45,000 bases of DNA, from positions 269,812 to 314,811 of the forward strand of contig NC_087080.1 in the NCBI RefSeq assembly GCF_026151205.1, in the 5' to 3' direction. Below, piece by piece: positions 10,561 to 20,700 of this stretch. The DNA comes from Bolinopsis microptera (Eukaryota; Ctenophora; Tentaculata; Lobata; Bolinopsidae). The first letter of the stretch is position 1. The number at the start of each line of letters is the position of its first letter. The notes beneath the pieces were generated by a model. It saw nothing but the letters and a program-made list of their open reading frames with translations, was not told the DNA's origin and did no database searches. Both the position numbers and the translations under genes were made by a program.

Positions 10561-10826
10561 ACAAGATACAAGATACAAGGCCAGGTCTCTCCCGAACGTT
10601 GGGATGGCTTGAGGTGCTTATCTCCTTTTCAGTAACCCTAAGCCACTCTGTGCCGAGGCACTATACTAGCTGTAGGGGGGTTAGTCCTACGAGCCAGAGA
10701 GTGTGTATCACCAGCCGAAGCTGTACCAAATCACAGCTTGGTAACTGGCCGACTTGCATCCGACCGTATTTGAACCCAGGTCTTCTGCTTGGGAGGCGAT
10801 CGTGTTACCACTACACCACCCGGCTA
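10561..10826 (-). mobile_element. tRNA-derived SINE
   Basis: Read on the minus strand, the 5' end has a tRNA-like head with an A box TGGTGTAGTGG (10808-10818) and a B box GGTTCAAATAC (10766-10776), spaced as in a tRNA. The anticodon-loop region resembles tRNA-Gly. A tRNA-unrelated body follows, ending in a short tandem tail (TCTTGTA type, 10561-10580). It interrupts the intron of the putative secreted gene. RNA polymerase III promoter activity is expected from the boxes but not shown. Confidence 0.85.
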
Positions 10827-10828
10827 CT

Positions 10829-10974
10829 ATTGTAAAATAGTTATTTTAACTATGATAACTATACTACTATTATTTTTTGTAATTTATAGCGCACCTATGG
10901 TAACTGTTATTCTTTCTTACTTTTAGTGTAACTATGGTAACTGTTATTCTTTTTTACTTGTAGTGTAACTATAG
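10829..10974. repeat. right copy of the ~143-bp direct repeat flanking the SINE
   Basis: Near-identical to 10418-10560. Beyond it lie further degenerate TGTAACTATGGTAACT units. Confidence 0.85.
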
Positions 10975-11096
10975 TAACTGTTATTCTTTTTTACTTGTAG
11001 TGTAACTATAGTAACGAGTAGTGTAACTTTGGTAACTAGTAGTGTAACTATGGTAACTAATAATGTAACTATAGTAACCAGTAACGTGTGTTACAG

Positions 11097-11169
11097 GTGA
11101 TACGAGCAGGGGACGGGTGTAATGACGGATCTGTTCTTGTTGATGGTATCTGTACACTTTGTAACCCAG
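11097..11169 (+). CDS. exon 2 of the putative secreted protein (Cys-containing, EGF/TNFR-like start)
   Basis: Bounded by TTACAG|GTG and CCAG|GTACTT. In the frame set by exon 1 it encodes AGDGCNDGSVLVDGICTLCN, with cysteines and glycines spaced as at the start of an EGF- or TNFR/GCC2-type module. It ends in phase 1. No further exon of this gene is visible: the next coding sequence belongs to SMC2. The gene is thus truncated, chimeric, or the assembly is joined wrongly here. Confidence 0.5.
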
Positions 11170-11177
11170 GTACTTAC

Positions 11178-11553
11178 TTTAATGTGTAACTATGGTAACT
11201 AGTAGTGTAACTATGGCAACTAGTAGTGTAACTATGGTAACTAGTAGTGTAACTATGGTTACTAGTAGTGTAACTATGGTAACTAGTAGTGTAACTATGG
11301 TAACTAGTAGTGTCACTATGGTAACTAGTAGTGTCACTATGGTAACTAGTAGTGTAACTATGGTAACTAGTAGTGTAACTATGGTAACTAGTAGTGTAAC
11401 TATGGTAACTAGTAGTGTCACTATGGTAACTAGTAGTGTCACTATGGTAACTAGTAGTGTAACTATGGTAACTAGTAGTGTCACTATGGTAACTAGTAGT
11501 GTAACTATGGTAACTAGTAGTGTAACTATGGTAACTATCAATGTAACTCTGTA
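11178..11553. repeat. 21-bp minisatellite (TGTAACTATGGTAACTAGTAG), intron before first visible SMC2 exon
   Basis: About 17 tandem copies of the 21-bp unit, few variants (TGTCACTATGG). The period is a multiple of three and lacks stops in several frames, so both strands show spurious open frames (VTMVTSS and LLVTIVT repeats). The same unit is found in the introns at 12210, 12486 and 13310. Confidence 0.97.
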
Positions 11554-11554
11554 G

Positions 11555-11720
11555 GTTCTAAACATGAAGCCTAAAGAGATATTATCGATGATAGAGGAGG
11601 CAGCTGGAACGTCTCTTTACGAGAGTAAGAAACAATCTGCTCTTAAAACTATTGAGAAGAAAGATAACAAACTAACTGATATAAACAAGATACTAGATGA
11701 AGAGCTGAACCCTACTCTTG
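11555..11720 (+). CDS. SMC2: SMC2 exon a: end of N-terminal head, start of coiled coil
   Basis: Acceptor CTGTAG|GTT, donor CTTG|GTACAT (phase 1). Encodes [20 protein letters not shown] and onward to DEELNPTL, the highly conserved SMC2 stretch leading from the head into the coiled coil. Confidence 0.85.
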
Positions 11721-11930
11721 GTACATATACATTTATTTAATACACAGCAATACTCTTGTTCTTTATACTGTTTTATTATCCCACAACCAAACTTAGTTTG
11801 CTGAGTTATTTACAATTTTATTTGTTATCACGTTGTATAAATACTAATAAATACTAATACTGTGTTCTGATTTGTGCTCACATATTACTACGTGCTACCA
11901 ATACTCGGTTCTGATTTGTGCTCACTTCAG

Positions 11931-12209
11931 AGAAGTTGAAAGCAGAGAGAGCGTCCTATTTGGAGTACCAGAAGATACAGCGACACATAGAAACATTAAC
12001 CCGACTAGTGGTTGCCTACAAATACACACGTGCTCAACACGTGGACCAGAACGCTGCGGGGGAGGTGTTGTCTTTACAGGACCAGATAAACACTGTGGAT
12101 AACGATGTGGGTGCAAGTAAGAGTGAGATAGAACGGCTGAAGGAGGAGATCAGTAGACTGGAACAAACCAGGAAAGGACAGGCTTCTTCTAAGTTGGAGG
12201 AGCTGGAGA
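11931..12209 (+). CDS. SMC2: SMC2 exon b: proximal coiled coil
   Basis: Acceptor ACTTCAG|AG restores the frame of the previous exon (E-K-L-K-A-E-R-A-S-Y-L-E-Y-Q). Rich in heptad-like Glu/Lys/Leu. The likely donor is GAGA|GTGAGT at 12209, but it does not join any following acceptor in frame, so the 3' boundary is uncertain. Confidence 0.75.
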
Positions 12210-12245
12210 GTGAGTGTCACTATGGTAACTAGTAGTGTAACTGAG

Positions 12246-12485
12246 ATGACGGATATTAGTAAGAGGGAGGTAAAGGCTACGTCAGATCTGGATAACGTGC
12301 TGGACGCTGTTAGACAGGAGGAGAAGGAGAAGGAGAGCATGCTGAGAAGTATCGCTAACACTGAGAAACTCATCTCTAATAAATCAGAGGAGTTGACAGC
12401 AGTGAGAGAAGAGGCAGAGAAGTACAAGGAGTTGGAGGAGAAAGAGAGAGGAAACGTGGAGAGAGCAGAGTCTAACTACACCCAG
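12246..12485 (+). CDS. SMC2: SMC2 exon c: coiled coil
   Basis: The frame MTDISKREVKATSDLDNVLD continues coiled-coil sequence to ESNYTQ, ending at CCCAG|GTAACT in phase 0. The 5' boundary is unresolved. A 36-base gap with one minisatellite unit and in-frame stops separates it from the previous exon. Confidence 0.7.
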
Positions 12486-12740
12486 GTAACTATGGTAACT
12501 AGTAGTGTAGCTATGGTAACTAGTAGTGTAACTATGGTAACTAGTAGTGTAGCTATGGTAACTAGTAGTGTAACTATGGTAACTAGTAGTGTAACTATGG
12601 TAACTAGTAGTGTAACTAAGGTAACTAGTAGTGTAACTATGGTAACTAGTAGTGTAACTATGGTAACTAGTAGTGTAACTATGGTAACTAGTAGTGTAAA
12701 CACTGAGTGTAACTATGCTAACTAGTCTAACTACACCCAG
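12486..12740. repeat. SMC2 intron made of the 21-bp minisatellite, flanked by a duplicated exon end
   Basis: About ten 21-bp units. The exon end TCTAACTACACCCAG|GTA at 12471-12488 is repeated at 12726-12743. The first copy supplies the 5' splice site and the second ends in the AG used as the 3' splice site. Confidence 0.9.
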
Positions 12741-13309
12741 GTACAAGCGGGTCAGATGGAGGGAGAAGACGGAGAGCAGCTGACCTACACTGAACATCTG
12801 ATGAAGCTAAAAGACTCGCTGAGCGAGGCACAGACAGCAAACCAACAAGCTAACCTGAAACTAGCGCACTCTCAGAGCACTATCAAGAAGATGGAGACTG
12901 ACTGCAGGAAGGCGGAGAGGGAAATAGCCCGGGAGAAGGGCGAGTTTGACACGGCTGTAACAGTTGTGGAAGGTGTGGAGAGGAGAATTGAGAAGCTTGG
13001 CTTCTCTCAAGAGGTGCATAGTGAGCTACAAAATGAGAAATGTGAACTAGAAAACAAGGTGGCTAAAGCTTCAAAACAGGTAAACGAGCTAGTGAACAAG
13101 TTCCCGCAACTCCAGTTCGACTACGTGTCCCCAGACAGGCACTTTGATAGGTCCCGTGTAAAGGGGCTGGTAGCTGATCTCTTCACTGTACCGGATAATC
13201 AGTACGCGATGGCTCTAGAGGTTGCCGCTGGGAGGAGGTTGTATAACGTGGTGACAGACAACGAGGACACCAGTGCTCTGCTCATCAAACACGGCCAACT
13301 CCGCAGAAG
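12741..13309 (+). CDS. SMC2: SMC2 exon d: coiled coil into hinge
   Basis: Opens in phase 0 with VQAGQMEGEDGEQLTYTEHL. It runs through coiled coil to the first half of the hinge dimerisation domain (KGLVADLF, GRRLYNVV) and ends at CGCAGAAG|GTACGT in phase 2. Confidence 0.85.
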
Positions 13310-13515
13310 GTACGTCATGATATTGTAACTAGTAGTGTAACTATGGTAACTAGCAGTGTAACTATGGTAACTAGTAGTAAATAAGTAGTGTAACTATGGT
13401 AACTAGTAGTGTAGCTATGGTAACTTGTAGTGTAACTATGGTAACTAGTAGTGTAACTATGGTAACTAGTAGTGTAACTATGGTAACTAGTAGTGTAACT
13501 ATGGTAACCCCGCAG
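13310..13515. repeat. SMC2 intron of 21-bp units bracketed by a duplicated junction
   Basis: The sequence AGGTACGTCATGATA at 13308-13322 is repeated at 13514-13528. The left copy is the donor (AAG|GTACGT) and the right copy is the acceptor plus exon start (GCAG|GTACGTCATGATA). Between them are about eight 21-bp units. Confidence 0.9.
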
Positions 13516-15016
13516 GTACGTCATGATACCCCTCAACAAGATCCGCAGCAATGTTATAGACAGGGAGGTGGTTAACAGCGCCAAGAGACTGGTCGGTGGT
13601 GACAACTGTCACCTAGCTCTGGATGTCATCCAGTTTGATAAACAGGTGGAACCGGCCATGAAGTTCTGTTTTGGAGGGGTTCTCATCTGTAAAACTAAGG
13701 AGCAAGCTAAGAAAGTAGCATTCGACAAGTCAGTGAAGAGGAAGGTTATTACTCTGGAGGGAGATGTATACGATCCGGCAGGTACTCTAACGGGAGGGTC
13801 CAGGAACACTTCTAGATGTGTTCTTAAAGAACTCTCTGCCTGCAAACAGTCCAGATCTGATCTCACTCAGTACAAAGAGCAGTACAGACAGGTAGAGGGA
13901 GAGTTGAGTAAAATGGAAAGAGTTGTCCACGAGTGGGAGGAACTGAAAGGTCAGCTGAGGCTGAAGAAGCACGAGCGTGATTTATTAGAAGAAAGATTGA
14001 AGCAGACCTCTCATTACAAGGACATAGAGGAGTTGAGGAGGACTAAGGAGGACCTGGCAAAGCAAAAGGAAATTGTGGATAATTTTAACGACAAAGAAAA
14101 GAGTCTCTTAAAGAAGTGCGCGGAAGTGGAAGCTAAGATGAAGAACTTCAAATCTGAACAAGAGAAAGAACTGAAGAAGTCGGAGAAGAGGATATTAGAC
14201 GCAAAGAGTAAATTAAACAAGTGTTCGAAGGAGGCGAAAGCAAAGGTGAACAAGTTGAAAGAACTAGAGTTGGAGGTGAGCAGTGAGCTAGCTAAGGAGC
14301 TGGAGGGTCTGCGAGAGCAGCTGCCTAAGTGCGAGGAGGCTATAGCTGCTGCTCAGGAGCTTGTGGAGGGAGCCCAGTTAAAGCTGACTGAGTGCGCGGC
14401 GGTGAGGGAGGCACTGGCTGCTGAACTTGGGGCTCAGCGTGAACTGATACAACAGTGTTCTGCTGAGATAGAAAACTTTGTGAAGGAGCAGAAAGCAGCG
14501 GAGAAGCTGATAAGTAGCTGCGGGATAAAGCTGAAGGAGCTGACTCACAAGCTGAGTAAACTGAACAAGGAAGCGAGCGAAGCAAAGCAGCAGGTCCAGT
14601 ATTACCTCAACAACTATGAGTGGATTGCTTCTGAAAAACAGTACTTCGGACAGAAGGACACTGCCTACGACTTTGAGAAACAGGACCTGAAAGAAAGTGA
14701 TAAGAAGTTGGAGCGACTGAAGGCAAGTAAAGAGAAACTGTCCAAGAATGTGAACATGAGAGCAATGCACCTGCTAGGAGAAGCGGAGAAACGGTACATC
14801 GACCTGGTGAAAAGGAAGGACATTGTGACTAACGACAAGCACAAGATAAACAAGGTGATCAAGGAACTGGACGAGAAGAAGAACAGAGCAGTCAGGAGAG
14901 CCTGGGAGCAGGTGAACAAGGATTTCGGCTCTATATTCTCTACGCTGCTTCCTGGAGCGAGGGTTAAACTGCAGACTTTGGAGGGGAGACCTGTTACTGA
15001 TGGTTTAGAAGTCAAG
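13516..15016 (+). CDS. SMC2: SMC2 exon e: second hinge half, C-terminal coiled coil, start of C-terminal head
   Basis: The largest visible exon. It encodes YVMIPLNKI, FDKSVKRKVITLEGDVYDPA and GTLTGGSRN (hinge), about 300 residues of Glu/Lys-rich coiled coil, NVNMRAMHLL, then NKDFGSIFSTLLPGARVKL of the head. It ends at GTCAAG|GTAAGT (phase 0). The last 40 bases are the founder of the downstream 61-bp array. Confidence 0.9.
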
Positions 15017-16563
15017 GTAAGTGCTAATGTTTATATCTTTGGAGGGGAGACCTGTTACTGATGGTTTAGAAGTCAAGGTAAGTGCTAATGTTTATATCTT
15101 TGGAGGGGAGACCTGTTACTGATGGTTTAGAAGTCAAGGTAAGTGCTAATGTTTATATCTTTGGAGGGGAGACCTGTTACTGATGGTTTAGAAGTCAAGG
15201 TAAGTGCTAATGTTTATATCTTTGGAGGGGAGACCTGTTACTGATGGTTTAGAAGTCAAGGTAAGTGCTAATGTTTATATCTTTGGAGGGGAGACCTGTT
15301 ACTGACGGTTTAGAAGTCAAGGTAAGTGCTAATGTTTATATCTTTGGAGGGGAGACCTGTTACTGATGGTTTAGAAGTCAAGGTAAGTGCTAATGTTTAT
15401 ACCTTTGGAGGGGAGACCTGTTACTGATGGTTTAGAAGTCAAGGTAAGTGCTAATGCTTATATCTTTGGAGGGGGGACCTGTTACTAATGGTTTAGAAGT
15501 CAAGGTAAGTGCTAATGTTTATATCTTTGGAGGGGGGACCTGTTACTGATGGTTTAGAAGTCAAGGTAAGTGCTAATGTTTATATCTTTGGAGGGGGGAC
15601 CTGTTACTGATGGTTTAGAAGTCATGGTAAGTGCTAATGTTTATATCTTTGGAGGGGAGACCTGTTACTGATGGTTTAGAAGTCAAGGTAAGTGCTAATG
15701 TTTATATCTTTGGGAGGGAGACCTGTTACTGATGGTTTAGAAGTCAAGGTAAGTGCTAATGTTTATATCTTTGGAGGGGAGACCTGTTACTGATGGTTTA
15801 GAAGTCAAGGTAAGTGTTAATGTTTATATCTTTGGAGGGGAGACCTGTTACTGATGGTTTAGAAGTCAAGGTAAGTGCTAATGTTTATATCTTTGGAGGG
15901 GAGACCTGTTACTGATGGTTTAGAAGTCAAGGTAAGTGCTAATGTTTATATCTTTGGAGGGGAGACCTGTTACTGATGGTTTAGAAGTCAAGGTAAGTGC
16001 TAATGTTTATATCTTTGGAGGGGGGACCTGTTACTGATGGTTTAGAAGTCAAGGTAAGTGCTAATGTTTATATCTTTGGAGGGGAGACCTGTTACTGATG
16101 GTTTAGAAGTCAAGGTAAGTGCTAATGTTTATATCTTTGGAGGGGAGACCTGTTACTGATGGTTTAGAAGTCAAGGTAAGTGCTAATGTTTATATCTTTG
16201 GAGGGGAGACCTGTTACTGATGGTTTAGAAGTCAAGGTAAGTGCTAATGTTTATATCTTTGGAGGGGAGATCTGTTACTGATGGTTTAGAAGTCAAGGTA
16301 AGTGGTAATGTTTATATCTTTGGAGGGGAGACCTGTTACTGATGGTTTAGAAGTCAAGGTAAGTGCTAATGTTTATATCTTTGGAGGGGAGATCTGTTAC
16401 TGATGGTTTAGAAGTCAAGGTAAGTGGTAATGTTTATATCTTTGGAGGGGAGACCTGTTACTGATGGTTTAGAAGTCAAGGTACGTGCTAATGTTTATAT
16501 CTTTGGAGGGGAGACCTGTTACTGATGGTTTAGAAGTCAAGGTAAGTGCTCATGTTTATATCT
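15017..16563. repeat. 61-bp tandem array of exon end plus 5' splice site (~26 copies counting the exon itself)
   Basis: The period is exactly 61 bp (14977, 15038, 15099 ...). Each unit carries 40 bp of exon e (TTTGGAGGGGAGACCTG to AGAAGTCAAG) and 21 bp of intron beginning GTAAGTGCTAATG. Almost every copy keeps the near-perfect donor CAAG|GTAAGT. A few carry substitutions, such as GTACGT near 16482. Because 61 is not a multiple of three, reading into the array meets a stop in the second copy. Confidence 0.97.
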
Positions 16564-16647
16564 TTATATAGGTTATTATTGTTGCTAAGTAAACATATCT
16601 TACTTTGTAAACCTATACTACCTTACTTTAATAGTTTACAATTGCAG

Positions 16648-16776
16648 GTTGGGTTCGGTGAGGTATGGAAAGAGTCACTAACCGAACTGAGCGGGGGACA
16701 GAGATCTTTAGTGGCCCTCTCTCTTATCTTATCTCTTCTTCTCTTCAAACCCGCTCCTCTATACATTCTGGACGAG
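16648..16776 (+). CDS. SMC2: SMC2 exon f: ABC signature and Walker B
   Basis: Acceptor TTGCAG|GTT, donor GACGAG|GTAATT. Encodes [20 protein letters not shown] and onward to LYILDE, containing the LSGGQ signature and the Walker B strand with its catalytic Glu. Phase 0 at both ends, so it joins cleanly after the first donor of the 61-bp array. Confidence 0.92.
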
Positions 16777-16837
16777 GTAATTATACTAATTATACTAATT
16801 ATACTAATTATACTTATTATACTAATTATAATCCTCT

Positions 16838-17725
16838 GTTAGGGAATACTAAAACGTTTCTGTTAGGGAATACTAAAACGTTTCTGTTAGGGAATACTAA
16901 AACGTTTCTGTTAGGGAATACTAAAACGTTTCTGTTAGGAAATACTGTAACGTTTCTGTTAGGGAATACTTAAACGTTTCTGTTAGGAAATACTGTAACG
17001 TTTCTGTTAGGGAATACTAAAACGTTTCTGTTAGGAAATACTGTAACGTTTCTGTTAGGGAATACTAAAATGTTTCTGTTAGGAAATACTGTAACGTTTC
17101 TGTTAGGGAATACTAAAACGTTTCTGTTAGGAAATACTGTAACGTTTCTGTTAGGGAATACTAAAATGTTTCTGTTAGGGAATACTAAAACGTTTCTGTT
17201 AGGAAATACTGTAACGTTTCTGTTAGGGAATACTTAAACGTTTCTGTTAGGGAATACTTAAACGTTTCTGTTAGGGAATACTAAAACGTTTCTGTTAGGG
17301 AATACTAAAACGTTTCTGTTAGGAAATACTGTAACGTTTCTGTTAGGGAATACTTAAACGTTTCTGTTAGGAAATACTGTAACGTTTCTGTTAGGGAATA
17401 CTAAAACGTTTCTGTTAGGAAATACTGTAACGTTTCTGTTAGGGAATACTAAAATGTTTCTGTTAGGAAATACTGTAACGTTTCTGTTAGGGAATACTAA
17501 AACGTTTCTGTTAGGAAATACTGTAACGTTTCTGTTAGGGAATACTAAAATGTTTCTGTTAGGGAATACTAAAACGTTTCTGTTAGGAAATACTGTAACG
17601 TTTCTGTTAGGGAATACTTAAACGTTTCTGTTAGGAAATACTGTAACGTTTCTGTTAGGGAATACTAAAACGTTTCTGTTAGGAAATACTAAAACGTTTC
17701 TGTTAGGGAATACTGACACGTGTTT
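16838..17725. repeat. 24-bp minisatellite with higher-order structure in SMC2 intron
   Basis: 37 units of TTCTGTTAGGGAATACTAAAACGT and variants. Main variants: A (GGGAATACTAAAACG), B (GGAAATACTGTAACG), C (GGGAATACTTAAACG), D (GGGAATACTAAAATG). The order A B C B A B D B A B D A B C occurs twice, at units 4-17 and 20-33, i.e. a block duplicated with a 384-bp period. Each unit holds a pyrimidine-rich stretch ending TTAG|G, like a 3' splice site. Confidence 0.95.
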
Positions 17726-17733
17726 CTCTCCAG

Positions 17734-17736
17734 GTG
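17734..17736 (+). CDS. SMC2: first codon of SMC2 exon g, cut off by retrotransposon insertion
   Basis: CTCTCCAG|GTG gives the Val that follows Walker B Glu in SMC2. The next codon of the same exon (GAC, Asp) is only found at 21247, after the RTE element. Confidence 0.75.
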
Positions 17737-20700
17737 GTAGCAAGAGATTATTTATAATCTCAGGGAATAGTGATCGTGAAGGCAGTGAAGCCAATAACCT
17801 CTCCTATTCCAATGACCATAGTGCGTGATGAAGAATCACATCCTTTTCGAGGTGCTACTATTAAGCATTGTAATCTGTCCTGGGTGACTCCAGTATAAAC
17901 AGATGACGTGCAACAAAACACTATGGATCTAGACAGGCAAAGGTCGATAAAAAACCGGGTGCGAGATGCTGGCAACTTCTCCTCTCTAAAAGTTTGCTAC
18001 TGAAACATTACACACAAATCAAGGACGGTGTGCTTCTACCTCTGCAAGGTCGGGTGAGACCAGGATGACGGCAACTGGGCAAAGCCTCAGGGACCCCAGT
18101 GGCCTGATGAGAAGAGTGGTTGCTCGTCATAACAACAGAGTAATTAGTCAACAGATCGCTCATGTTGACACTGATTTCAGCAAGTCCAATCCTATCAACT
18201 ACAGCAAACACTCAATGTACTTTGGAACCTGGAATGTTTTATCTTTAGTCAGCTCATCTTCACAGCTTTATCAACTCAGTCAGAACATTGATCACTACAG
18301 TCTTGATATTTTGGGTATTACTGAAACTCATATGCCAGGATCTGGAAGTACACTTTTGGACAATGGTAGTCTACTTATTCATTCTGGTAGGGGAGATGGT
18401 ATCAAAAGGCAAGGGGTTGGCCTATGTCTTTCCAAAAAGGTCAGGAACTCCCTGATCTCTTATGTACCTACATCAGAGCGGGTCTTAACAGCTAGGTTAC
18501 ACGGCAAACACCTCAACATATCTGTTGTTGTAGCCTACGCTCCGACTGACGGTGCTGATGACGGAGAGAAAGATCGTTTTTACAACGTTGTATCAGACAC
18601 GTTTGGTGAACTACCCCGACATGATCTGAAACTGCTACTGGGTGACTTCAATGGAAAAGTTACTTCAAACAGATATGGATTCGAGGGAGTTATTGGTGGA
18701 GAATCTCTCCATAGTTCATCAAGCGACAATGGGACCAGGCTCATGGATTTCTGTGCAGCCAATCAACTTGTTATTGGTGGAACTCTGTTCCAGCATAGAG
18801 ACATCCATAAGGGTACATGGCGGTCTCCTAACGGGTTAACTGTGAATCAAATAGATCATATTTGTATTAGTGGACGATTCCAACATTCGCTACTCGATGT
18901 TAAGGTATGTCGTGGGGCTGACATTGGTTCAGATCACTATCTTGTTCGTGGACGGCTGCAAATCAAACTGCAGTCGGTAGCTAAGATCACTGCTAAAAGG
19001 CACGATGTGCCTGCTATCGAACATTTGCGAAACTCGTCTAAGGTTCAAGAGTACAACGTGGCTCTTCAGAACCGTTTTAATTGTCTGGCGAATGAGGTCA
19101 ACCTTGAGGACATGTGGGATAATTTCAAGCAGACAGTCACTGATGTCTCGATGGAAGTGCTTGGAAAGCGTCCCCGGAAGGTTAAAGAACAACACCTTTC
19201 GCAAACCTCTAAGAACTTGATAGAGCAACGGGGAATGTTCAAACGGAGGGATCCCACTTCAAACGTCAATAGATCAGCCTACTCTAAGCTTAATAAATTA
19301 GTTAAGAAAAGTTGTAAGATTGACGACAACAACTGGGCTACTAAAATAGCGACTGATCTAGAGGAGGCTTCTAAGAAAGGCCAGCAAAGGGAAGTTTGGG
19401 ATAAGATAAAGAAGATTTCTGGGAAAAAGAAGAAGAAAGTGGGTATGTCAGTTAGGGATAAGGATGGTCATTTTATTACAGACCCGGACAGTCAGAAGGA
19501 AAGGTGGAAGGAGCACTTTACTGAGCTCTTAAATCCTCCACTATCGGATGCCAATCTTGATGACCTCGATGGTGTGCCCTCACAACCGAGTTTTGACTAC
19601 CTTTCTTGTTTTGACGGACCTCCTTCTAGAGATGAGATTAGTTATGCTCTAAAGAAACTGAAGAACTGCAAAAGTGCAGGGGTTGATGAGATAACTAATG
19701 AACAACTTAAGTATGGTGGAAGTGCTCTTGTTGGCCAACTAGAGCTACTGTTTAAAAAGGTATGGGAGGAAGAGGTGATCCCTGAGGATTGGCTTAAAGG
19801 TGTTATAGTGGTTATCGGAAAGAAGGGAGACACCTCATACTGCTGCAATAATAGGGGTATAACTCTTAGGGCAACGTCTTCTAAGGTTCTTCAAATGGTT
19901 CTTCTTAAGAGGCTGGATGTTGGAATGGAGTGTCTTCTTAGGGAAAATCAGTGTGGGTTCAGACGGAACCGCTCATGTATTGATCAGATTTATTCCATCC
20001 GCACCATTATTCACAACTGCATTGAGTTTAACATTCCACTTTATGTTAATTTCATTGATTTTAAGGCAGCGTTTGATTCCATCAGAAGAGAGTTTATTTG
20101 GTCAAGCATGAGACACTATGGACTTCCTGAGAAATATGTTAGAATCTTTCAGGCATTCTTCAACGGAACCATGAGTGCTGTCAGGGTTAATGGTGAAATG
20201 TCTGATTGGTTCTCTGTTAATTCGGGCACTGGACAGGGTGATATCCAGGGCCCTCCTGTATTTAATTTTTGTCTGAACTTTGGAATCTTTTTGGCCGAGG
20301 TTCACAAAGCAATCAGTCATGGTGCTGTACTGCAAAAGGAACTAAAGGGTGCAGATGAAAAAGTTATCATGGACAGTGACTACGCTGATGATCTGGCAGT
20401 GATGGACAATACTGAAGAAGGGCTGCAAGAGTCCACTGATCTTATAGCTTATTACACCTCTTATGCTGGGTTGAAGATCAACGCTAAAAAGACACAATGC
20501 ATGGCGATCAGCAAGTGTGCGTCCCAGCGACCTTACACCGAAAGAGACAGTATAAAGCTAACAGTGGAGGGAGAACCTGTTGAACAGGTCAGCAACTTTG
20601 TTTATCTTGGTGCCAACATCAGTGGGGATGGTACCATTGACCGAGATCTTGACATCAGGATCCAGCGTGCTAATGGTGCGTTCCATCAGCTTTGGAAGAT

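Noticed and set aside
10766-10826. Genuine tRNA gene
   Set aside because: It has A and B boxes, but the acceptor stem is not complete and the sequence continues into a SINE body and tail.
11179-11565. Open frames on both strands encoding VTMVTSS or LLVTIVT repeats
   Set aside because: A 21-bp period without stops gives automatic open frames. The region lies in an intron bounded by splice sites.
12210-12725. 171-codon frame as a separate gene
   Set aside because: It joins one SMC2 exon to minisatellite on both sides; only 12246-12485 is exon.
13787-14770. Minus-strand frames opposite SMC2
   Set aside because: They are antisense shadows of the coiled-coil exon, with low-complexity Leu/Ser composition.
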